Shown here: in pieces, positions 5,249-11,323 of the stretch
Numbering within the stretch: the stretch's first letter is position 1
Layout: the number at the start of each line of letters is the position of its first letter
Source of the DNA: an uncultured Dorea sp.
GTDB lineage: Bacteria; Bacillota_A; Clostridia; Lachnospirales; Lachnospiraceae
Length of the DNA: 11,323 nt
Reading direction: 5' to 3'
Assembly: GCA_948468495.1 (NCBI GenBank)
Contig: CAOKJI010000024.1
Span: 1 to 11,323, forward strand
Position numbers and translations under genes: made by a program
The notes under the pieces: model-generated
Told to the model about the DNA's origin: nothing
The model's input: the letters and a program-made list of their open reading frames with translations, nothing else
The model's database searches: none

Positions 5249-7279
5249 ATGAGTTTTAGGAAAAGAATCCGGTCAGCAGTTCTGATGGTAATCATGCTCT
5301 GCTCACTGAGCGTTGAATCTGTGGTGGCTGGAGAGACCAGCGGAAAAGAGGATAAAGTAACGATTCTGTTTACCCATGACATCCATTCCAGACTGGACGA
5401 GTATAAGGTTCAGGATACGGGGGATGACGGAGAGGAAGAGACGGCGTATGCAGGAGGATTTGCCAGGCTGAAAACGATAATGGACGAGAGACGGACAGAG
5501 AATCCGGCAACCTTTGTATTTGATGCGGGGGATTTTTCTATGGGAACTCTGTATCAGACGATTTATGAAACTCAGGCTGCGGAGCTTACTATGTTAGGAA
5601 GACTTGGAGTGGACGCTGTCACTTTTGGAAATCATGAGTTTGATTATCGGGCGGAAGGTGTGTCGAATATGTTTCACAGTGCGATTCGGAATGCCAGGGA
5701 GGATGAGACTCTTAGTCTTCCGCAGTTCGTGATTGCCAATATTGACTGGGAGAAGAATCATTCCGAAGATAACCAGATGATTCAGCGAGCTCTGGAGGAT
5801 TACGGCAGCAGAGAATATGCAGTGATTGAGCGGGAGGGGATTCGGATTGGCGTTTACGGTGTGGTAGGCGAAGATGCAGAAATCTGCGCGCCGGAGAGCG
5901 GCATTGATTTTGATGATATAGTGGAAGCGTCGAAACAGGTTGTGGCCGAGTTAAAGAAAGAGGATGTGGACATGATTGTCTGTCTGTCCCACAGCGGTAC
6001 CAGCGAAGAGGAAGAAGCGTCGGAAGATGAAATTCTGGCGAAGGAAGTGCCGGAGATTGACGTAATTATCAGCGGACATACCCATACGACGCTGGAAGAA
6101 CCGATTATTCAGGGAAATACGGTGATTGCCTCGGCGGGCTCTTATGGAAGGAACTTAGGGGAGCTGGATTTGGTCTCAGACAAAGAGGGACGCTGGAAGC
6201 CGGCGAAATACCGGCTGAATCCGACGGACGAGTCAGTCGAACAGGACGAAGAGACAGAGAAGTATTTGAGCGAATATAGAAGCGTGATTGATGAAGAATA
6301 TCTGTCGCATTTTGGTTATACGATGGAGCAGGTTCTGGCGGAAAATGAAATATCATTTACACAGATTGATTTTTTCGGAGACGTGCTGAGAGAAGATACG
6401 CTGGGAAGCCTGATAGCCGATTCCTATGTCCATGCAGTGAAGGAGGCAGAAGGAGATTCTTATATTCCGGTGGATTTGGCGGTGGTTGCTTCCGGAGTAG
6501 TGCGTGATTCCTTTCAGAAGGGAGAGATTACGGTATCGGACGCTTTTAACGTAAGCGCGCTGGGAATCGGTCCGGACCGGATTACCGGATATCCGCTGGT
6601 GAGCGTATATCTGACCGGGAAGGAGCTTAAGACAGTGGCGGAGATTGACGCTTCGATTTCACCGATTATGACCTATGCGCAAATTTATCCCAGCGGAATG
6701 AGCTGGACCTTTAATCCCAACCGGCTGATTCTAAATCGGGTGACAAAGGCCGGAATGACAGGCGATACTGTGGGGGTAGAGAATGCGTTTATTCAGGATA
6801 ATCTAACGGAGATTGAAGATGAGAAGTTGTACCGGGTGGTGTCCGGCCTGTACTGCGCGCAGATGCTTGGCGCGGTGGAGGACAAGTCCAAAGGGATTCT
6901 GAAACTTACGCCGAAGAACGCAGAGGGAGAAGTGATTACGAATTTTGAAGATTATATTATTCGTGACCAGGAAGGCTTTGAGCTGAAGGAGTGGTATGCT
7001 CTTGCCGGATATTTGGAGTCATTTACGAAAAACGGGAATGGCGTATCGGAAATCCCGGTACGTTACGGCGAAGAAGAAGGACGAAAAGTTGTACAGGACA
7101 GTACCAGTCTTGCAGAATTGTTCAGGAGTCCCAACAAGTTTGCCATAATGGTCTATGGAATCGTCCTGTTTCTTTTCATACTGCTTACAGCGATTTTCAT
7201 ATGTGTAATAAGAAGATTTAGGAAGAGAAAATTGGAGAATCATAGTAAGGAATATAAGATAAAAGAAGGTAAATCATGA
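5249..7279 (+). CDS. Secreted, membrane-anchored 5'-nucleotidase / UshA-type metallophosphoesterase
   Basis: This 676-residue protein probably removes phosphate from nucleotides or related compounds outside the cell. An N-terminal signal peptide (about 1-28, ending near VVAG) is followed by the metallophosphatase domain. Its two-metal ligands are visible as D44-x-H46, GD at 94-95, GNHE at 127-130, H248 and GHTH at 276-279. The 5'-nucleotidase C-terminal, substrate-binding domain covers about 365-600. A transmembrane helix (632-654) with a basic tail (RRFRKRK) then holds the enzyme on the outer face; there is no LPxTG sorting signal. Where most relatives have N-x-G-G-[IV]-R in the C-terminal domain, this protein has ASGVVRD (414-420), so the substrate is uncertain. 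AAAGGAG lies 10 nt before the ATG. The last 4 nt overlap the start of the next gene. Confidence 0.88.
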   Translation: MSFRKRIRSAVLMVIMLCSLSVESVVAGETSGKEDKVTILFTHDIHSRLDEYKVQDTGDDGEEETAYAGGFARLKTIMDERRTENPATFVFDAGDFSMGTLYQTIYETQAAELTMLGRLGVDAVTFGNHEFDYRAEGVSNMFHSAIRNAREDETLSLPQFVIANIDWEKNHSEDNQMIQRALEDYGSREYAVIEREGIRIGVYGVVGEDAEICAPESGIDFDDIVEASKQVVAELKKEDVDMIVCLSHSGTSEEEEASEDEILAKEVPEIDVIISGHTHTTLEEPIIQGNTVIASAGSYGRNLGELDLVSDKEGRWKPAKYRLNPTDESVEQDEETEKYLSEYRSVIDEEYLSHFGYTMEQVLAENEISFTQIDFFGDVLREDTLGSLIADSYVHAVKEAEGDSYIPVDLAVVASGVVRDSFQKGEITVSDAFNVSALGIGPDRITGYPLVSVYLTGKELKTVAEIDASISPIMTYAQIYPSGMSWTFNPNRLILNRVTKAGMTGDTVGVENAFIQDNLTEIEDEKLYRVVSGLYCAQMLGAVEDKSKGILKLTPKNAEGEVITNFEDYIIRDQEGFELKEWYALAGYLESFTKNGNGVSEIPVRYGEEEGRKVVQDSTSLAELFRSPNKFAIMVYGIVLFLFILLTAIFICVIRRFRKRKLENHSKEYKIKEGKS

Positions 7280-8211
7280 TGGAGATTACATTTAAGAAAA
7301 CAGAGCTTGAGGATAAGGATTTAATCAGTCATTTTTTTGCCCATCACACAAGCAGAAGCTGTGAGAGAACATTTACGAACGTGTATCTGTGGGCGCGGTT
7401 TTATGATGTGTCGTTTGCTGTGGTGGAGGATACCCTTGTATTTAAAAGTGAGAATGAAGAGGGGTGTTCTTTTGCTTATCCGGCCGGGGAACCGGAACAG
7501 GTCCGGCGTGCGATTGCGGTATTGATGGAATATAGCAGAGAGCGGGGCGTGCCTTTTCGCATGTATAATGTGACGCCGGACAACTTCGCCTGGCTGGAAC
7601 AGTGGTATCCGGGCAGATTTGATATTGAATACAATGAAGATTTGGCGGATTATGTCTATGAATCCGAGAAGCTGGCCACGCTCTCCGGCAAGAAGCTTCA
7701 CAGTAAGAGGAACCATATCAATAAGTTCAAGGCGGTATACGAGGGCAGATGGAGTTATGAGCCGATTACAAAGGATAATTTGGAGGAGTGCTTCCAGATG
7801 GCATTGAAATGGCGCAATGAGAATGGATGTGAGGATGATGAAGAGAAGAATGCGGAAATCTGCGTGACTTTAAATTCCCTTCGGCTGTTTGAAGAATTAG
7901 AGCTTGTGGGCGGGGTGCTGAAGGTAGACGGAGAGATTGCTGCATTTACCATTGGGGAACCGATTTGCGAGGATACTTTTGTGGTGCATATCGAGAAGGC
8001 GTTTGCAGATATTGACGGCGCCTATACTATGATTAACCAGCAGTTTGTGCAGCATGCCTGTATGGATTACAAGTATGTGAACCGGGAAGAAGACACCGGA
8101 GCAGAGGGGCTCCGCAAGGCGAAGCGCTCCTATCGACCTGTTTTTATGGTGGACAAAGGTGTGGTAACGGAGAAGCAGGCGCAGACGCAAAGTATTAGGC
8201 TGCGAGCCTGA
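7276..8211 (+). CDS. DUF2156 protein (phosphatidylglycerol lysyltransferase C-terminal-like)
   Basis: This 311-residue protein matches the DUF2156 / LPG-synthase C-terminal family, which has a doubled GNAT-like fold related to enzymes that move amino acids from aminoacyl-tRNA onto lipids or peptides. Landmarks are DYVYESEKLATLSGKK (125-140) running into LHSKRNHINKF (141-151), and near the end YVNREEDTGAEGLRKAKRSY (267-286). It is soluble, with no membrane segments, unlike full-length MprF. Acceptor and donor are unknown and the family name does not prove aminoacyl transfer. The start codon overlaps the TGA of the nucleotidase gene (ATGA), with GAAGG 6 nt upstream, so translation is probably coupled. 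The 78-nt gap after it carries no clear terminator or promoter. Confidence 0.85.
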   Translation: MMEITFKKTELEDKDLISHFFAHHTSRSCERTFTNVYLWARFYDVSFAVVEDTLVFKSENEEGCSFAYPAGEPEQVRRAIAVLMEYSRERGVPFRMYNVTPDNFAWLEQWYPGRFDIEYNEDLADYVYESEKLATLSGKKLHSKRNHINKFKAVYEGRWSYEPITKDNLEECFQMALKWRNENGCEDDEEKNAEICVTLNSLRLFEELELVGGVLKVDGEIAAFTIGEPICEDTFVVHIEKAFADIDGAYTMINQQFVQHACMDYKYVNREEDTGAEGLRKAKRSYRPVFMVDKGVVTEKQAQTQSIRLRA

Positions 8212-8289
8212 TATAGAACGCGTAATTGCGGATGAATGAAGGGTGTACCGGGAAGAGAAGAAGTCTTTTGACAGCAGGGAGGAAGAATT

Positions 8290-9480
8290 ATGATAGCGGA
8301 AAAGATGAAAGGAATGGTGGCAAACAGTTCAGCCATTCGCGCGATGTTTGAGGAAGGAAACCGTCTGGCAGGAATCTATGGGGCGGAGAACGTTTATGAT
8401 TTTAGTCTGGGGAATCCGAATGTGGCGGCTCCAGAAGCAGTGAAGCAAGCAATTTTAGAGCTCCTCGAAGAAGAGGACCCAGTGACATTACATGGCTATA
8501 CCAACAGCAACAGCGGATATGCCGACGTGAGGGAAGCGGTTGCAGATTCTTTAAATGAGAGGTTTGGAACCTCCTTTGCGGGGAGAAATATTGTGATGAC
8601 GGTAGGGGCAGCAGGAGGACTGAATGTGATTCTGAAGACTCTTTTGAATCCTGGGGATGAGGTGATTGCATTTGCCCCTTATTTTGGGGAATATCGTTCT
8701 TATACCAATAATTATGACGGGGTTCTGGTGGAGATTTCACCAAATACAGTAGATTTTCAGCCTAAGCTGGATGAATTTGAGAAGAAGATTACGGCAAAGA
8801 CAAAGGCGGTGATTGTCAATACGCCCAATAATCCTACCGGCGTGGTATATTCGGAGGAGACCATTCAGAAACTGGCCGCAATCATGGAGGCGAAACAGAA
8901 GGAATACGGTACAGAGATTTATCTGATTTCCGACGAGCCTTACCGGGAACTGGTCTATGACGGAGCAGAGGTTCCTTATCTTACAAAGTACTATGCCAAC
9001 ACAATTGTCGGCTATTCTTACAGCAAATCACTGTCGCTTCCGGGAGAGCGGATTGGATATCTGGTGATTCCAGATGAGGTGACAGACAGTGAGACTGTGT
9101 TGTCTGCGGCAAATGTGGCGAACAGGATTCTGGGATTTGTGAATGCGCCGACCCTGCAGCAGAAGATTATTAAGAAGTGTCTGAAGGAAAAGACAGATAT
9201 CTCTTACTACAACCGGAACCGGGAAGCGCTGTATCAGGGACTTGCAGACTGTGGATTTGAGTGTATTAAGCCGGAAGGAGCATTCTATCTCTTTGTGAAA
9301 TCTCCGGTAGCAGACGAGAAGGAATTCTGTGCGGCAGGAAAGAGGTATCATATCCTGATGGTGCCGGGAAGCTCTTTCGCCTGTCCGGGCTATGTGCGGC
9401 TGGCATACTGTGTATCCTATGAGACAATTGTAAATTCGCTGCCGAAGTTTGCGGAGCTTGCAAAGGAGTATTTTTCATGA
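8290..9480 (+). CDS. PLP-dependent class I/II aminotransferase
   Basis: A 396-residue fold-type I aminotransferase that would move an amino group between an amino acid and a 2-oxo acid in the cytoplasm. Visible landmarks are SLGNPN (39-44) near the start, the NNPTG-type motif TPNNPTGV (178-185) and the PLP-ring aspartate D215 in ISDEPYRE. The Schiff-base lysine is K246 in YSYSKSLSLPGER, with R254 as phosphate ligand, and the carboxylate-binding arginine is R370 in YVRLAY. The substrate cannot be told from sequence alone; aspartate, aromatic or branched-chain use is possible. AGGGAGG lies 7 nt before the ATG. Its stop codon overlaps the start of the next aminotransferase by 4 nt, so the two are probably made together. 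Confidence 0.92.
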   Translation: MIAEKMKGMVANSSAIRAMFEEGNRLAGIYGAENVYDFSLGNPNVAAPEAVKQAILELLEEEDPVTLHGYTNSNSGYADVREAVADSLNERFGTSFAGRNIVMTVGAAGGLNVILKTLLNPGDEVIAFAPYFGEYRSYTNNYDGVLVEISPNTVDFQPKLDEFEKKITAKTKAVIVNTPNNPTGVVYSEETIQKLAAIMEAKQKEYGTEIYLISDEPYRELVYDGAEVPYLTKYYANTIVGYSYSKSLSLPGERIGYLVIPDEVTDSETVLSAANVANRILGFVNAPTLQQKIIKKCLKEKTDISYYNRNREALYQGLADCGFECIKPEGAFYLFVKSPVADEKEFCAAGKRYHILMVPGSSFACPGYVRLAYCVSYETIVNSLPKFAELAKEYFS

Positions 9481-10535
9481 TGAAAGCATATGAGAAGAAT
9501 ATACGCAGAGTAGAGCCGTATGTGCCGGGCGAGCAGCCCCAGCATAAGGTAATTAAGCTGAATACCAATGAGAATCCCTATCCGCCGGCGCCGGGAGTAA
9601 AGAAGGCGCTGGAGGCAATGGACGCGGACCGTCTCCGTCTTTATCCGGACCCGGAAGCGTCTGTACTTACGGAAGCGCTTGCGAAGTATTACGGAGTGGA
9701 AAAGAATCAGGTATTTGTAGGAGTAGGTTCGGACGACGTACTATCCATGTGTTTTCTTACATTTTTTAATTCGGAGAAACCGGTATTGTTCCCGGATATT
9801 ACATACTCGTTCTATAAGGTATGGGCAGAATTGTATCGGATTCCCTATGAATGTCAGGAGTTGGATGAGAATTTCCACATTGTAAAAGAAGATTATTATA
9901 AAGAAAACGGCGGAGTAATCTTCCCGAATCCGAATGCTCCTACAGGCATTTATGAGGAGCTCCGGTTTGTAGAAGATATCCTGCTTCATAATCAGGATGT
10001 AATCGTAATTGTGGACGAGGCATATATTGATTTTGCGGGAGATTCCGCGCTGGAGCTGATTGATAAATATGAGAATCTGATTGTAGTGCAGACATTCTCT
10101 AAGGCGCGTTCTATGGCGGGGATGCGGATTGGATATGCGATTGCGAATCCGAAGCTGATAAGATATCTGAATGATGTGAAGTATTCTTTTAATTCCTACA
10201 CGATGAATCAGACTTCTCTTGTCTGCGGCGCTGCTTCTGTGAAGGAGGAAGAGTATTTCCGGCAGACAGTTAAGAAGATTGTTGACACCAGAGAGTGGGC
10301 GAAGGAACAGTTTGAGAAACTGGGATTCCACTGCTTAGATTCCGGCGCTAATTTTCTCTTTGTGACGCATCCGCAGCAGGATGCGAAAGAATTATTTGAA
10401 GCGCTGAAAGAGGCCGGGATTTATGTGCGGTACTGGGGAAGCAGACGGATAGAGCAGTATCTGCGGGTAACTGTTGGAACCAGGGAAGAGATGGAGATAT
10501 TATTTCGATTTCTTAGAAAGAAAATAAGTGATTAA
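9477..10535 (+). CDS. Histidinol-phosphate aminotransferase family protein (HisC-type)
   Basis: This 352-residue enzyme belongs to the HisC family of PLP-dependent aminotransferases. Motifs are LNTNENPYPPAP (28-39), FPNPNAPTGI (149-158), VDEAYIDF (179-186), the PLP lysine K209 in TFSKARSMAGMRIGY (206-220) and the C-terminal YLRVTVGT (328-335) with carboxylate-binding R330. The family's usual reaction turns imidazole-acetol phosphate and glutamate into histidinol phosphate and 2-oxoglutarate. No other his gene is in the window, and family members outside his operons may act on aromatic amino acids, so no symbol is given. AAAGGAG lies 8 nt before the ATG, inside the end of the preceding gene (ATGA overlap). 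The gap to the next gene is only 14 nt. Confidence 0.9.
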   Translation: MMKAYEKNIRRVEPYVPGEQPQHKVIKLNTNENPYPPAPGVKKALEAMDADRLRLYPDPEASVLTEALAKYYGVEKNQVFVGVGSDDVLSMCFLTFFNSEKPVLFPDITYSFYKVWAELYRIPYECQELDENFHIVKEDYYKENGGVIFPNPNAPTGIYEELRFVEDILLHNQDVIVIVDEAYIDFAGDSALELIDKYENLIVVQTFSKARSMAGMRIGYAIANPKLIRYLNDVKYSFNSYTMNQTSLVCGAASVKEEEYFRQTVKKIVDTREWAKEQFEKLGFHCLDSGANFLFVTHPQQDAKELFEALKEAGIYVRYWGSRRIEQYLRVTVGTREEMEILFRFLRKKISD

Positions 10536-10549
10536 GAAAGGGAAAAAGT

Positions 10550-11062
10550 ATGACAGAGACACTTGTGCAGGGGGTAATTGACGCTCTTAGCGGAAGCTTC
10601 GGAAAGGAAGCGATTGTTTTTATTATATCTATGATTCCGATTCTGGAACTCAGGGGGGCGCTATTGGTTGCGGGGCCAATCTTAGGAGTGCCGGTTGCGA
10701 AAGCGATTCCCTTGTGTGTAATTGGCAATATTATTCCGGTGCCGTTTATTTTACTTTTAATTACGCCGATTTTCAAATGGCTGAAGGGTACGAAGACTTT
10801 CAAACCTATGGTGACGAAACTGGAGAATAAAGCCATGAGTAAGAGCGATCAGATAGAGAAATACGAGTTCTGGGGGTTGGTATTATTTGTAGGGATTCCG
10901 CTTCCGGGTACGGGAGCATGGACCGGTTCGCTGATTGCGGCGCTTCTTGGAATCAAATTCAAGAAAGCATTTCCGGCGGTGGTCATTGGAATCTGCATGG
11001 CTACTATCATTATGTGGTTTATTTCTTATGTACTTTTAGGCGGCGTACAAGTATTAGGATAA
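10550..11062 (+). CDS. Small multidrug-export family membrane protein (COG2426)
   Basis: A 170-residue integral membrane protein of the Sm_multidrug_ex family (PF06695/COG2426). Conserved blocks are IPILELRGA (29-37) and IPLPGTGAWTG (116-126), each in or next to a hydrophobic segment. Membrane segments fall at about 20-33, 36-50, 53-77, 107-119, 124-134 and 142-165, with a charged stretch (79-105) in the middle. The family name suggests drug export, but substrates are poorly established. AAAGGG lies 7 nt before the ATG, and the gene is 14 nt after the HisC-type gene, so it is likely in the same transcript. Confidence 0.85.
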   Translation: MTETLVQGVIDALSGSFGKEAIVFIISMIPILELRGALLVAGPILGVPVAKAIPLCVIGNIIPVPFILLLITPIFKWLKGTKTFKPMVTKLENKAMSKSDQIEKYEFWGLVLFVGIPLPGTGAWTGSLIAALLGIKFKKAFPAVVIGICMATIIMWFISYVLLGGVQVLG

Positions 11063-11072
11063 ATTAGGATAA
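11053..11072 (+). repeat. Perfect 10-bp tandem duplication at the gene junction
   Basis: ATTAGGATAA occurs twice head to tail (11053-11062 and 11063-11072). The first copy holds the last codons and TAA stop of the small exporter gene. The second supplies AGGATAAGG just ahead of the MATE gene starts. It looks like a recent slippage duplication that lengthened the junction and doubled the ribosome-binding-like AGGA. Confidence 0.9.
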
Positions 11073-11076
11073 GGCG

Positions 11077-11323
11077 ATGAAAATGAGACAGGAAACAGTA
11101 GATTTGACAAAAGGGTCTGTGGCGAAGGGAATCGTAGGTTTTACGATCCCTTTAATTCTTGGACAATTTCTGCAGCAGTTATATAATATGGCGGATGCAT
11201 GGGTAATCGGGAATTTTGCAGACAATGCGGCCTTTGCTGCAGTCAGTTCTTCCGGAAGTCTTGTGTTTTTGATTGTGGGTTTTTTTAATGGAATTGCAGT
11301 TGGCGGAGGCGTGGTGATTTCCC
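11077..11323 (+). CDS. MATE-family efflux transporter, 5' end only
   Basis: The window shows the first 82 codons of a gene that continues past the right edge. The sequence is typical of MATE (multi-antimicrobial extrusion) proteins, which export drugs or metabolites in exchange for Na+ or H+. Landmarks are IPLILGQFLQQLYNMADAW (24-42), VIGNF (43-47), AAVSSSGS (54-61) and GFFNGIAVGGGVVIS (68-82). Two hydrophobic segments are visible (about 18-34 and 59-80). ATG codons occur at 11077 and 11083: the AGGAT at 11066-11070 suits the first and AAGG at 11071-11074 suits the second, so the start is uncertain by two residues. It lies 14 nt after the small exporter gene. Confidence 0.9.
   Translation, partial: MKMRQETVDLTKGSVAKGIVGFTIPLILGQFLQQLYNMADAWVIGNFADNAAFAAVSSSGSLVFLIVGFFNGIAVGGGVVIS

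Noticed and set aside
8268..8294. TTGACA (8268-8273) with TATGAT (8289-8294), resembling a promoter ahead of the aminotransferase
   Set aside because: The spacer is only 15 nt and transcription would start inside the coding region, after the ATG at 8290.

Overview
The window reads as a chromosomal segment of a low-to-mid GC Firmicute, most likely a member of the Lachnospiraceae (Clostridia). The reasons are strong AGGAGG-type ribosome binding sites, purine-rich coding strands, the gene order rho - rpmE - DUF1385 - prmC - prfA, and the style of the proteins. This assignment is inferred from gene order and protein character, with no database search. All ten recognised genes are on the + strand and no gene looks broken.

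Region 1 (1-1920): after a short left-edge stretch with two small palindromes comes a sigma70-type promoter, then rho (transcription termination factor). rpmE (ribosomal protein L31, zinc-binding form) follows. It has its own likely extended -10 promoter whose -35 lies on the rho stop codon, a leader stem, and a strong intrinsic terminator.

Region 2 (1921-5144): a DUF1385 (YqhQ-type) membrane protein, prmC (release-factor glutamine methyltransferase) and prfA (peptide chain release factor 1). PrmC methylates the GGQ glutamine of RF1, so enzyme and substrate are neighbours. The prmC-prfA gap holds a TATAAT box followed by an 11-bp perfect inverted repeat, a candidate prfA leader. A long hairpin ends the unit after prfA.

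Region 3 (5144-8211): a compact element that can fold as a four-way, cloverleaf-like junction precedes a secreted, C-terminally membrane-anchored 5'-nucleotidase/UshA-type metallophosphoesterase. That gene overlaps by 4 nt (ATGA) with a DUF2156 protein of the lysylphosphatidylglycerol-synthase C-terminal fold.

Region 4 (8212-11323): two PLP-dependent fold-type I aminotransferases (a class I/II enzyme and a HisC-type enzyme), also joined by an ATGA overlap. They are followed closely by a small multidrug-export family membrane protein and the 5' end of a MATE-family transporter that runs off the window. A perfect 10-bp tandem duplication spans the junction of the last two genes.

Most of the window is conserved housekeeping DNA. 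The parts most worth a second look are non-coding: the cloverleaf element at 5144-5209, the prfA leader repeat and the rpmE leader. Among the proteins, the least understood are DUF1385 and the nucleotidase/DUF2156 pair. I see no CRISPR array, tRNA, rRNA, complete insertion sequence or prophage. No gene-free stretch exceeds 300 bases.
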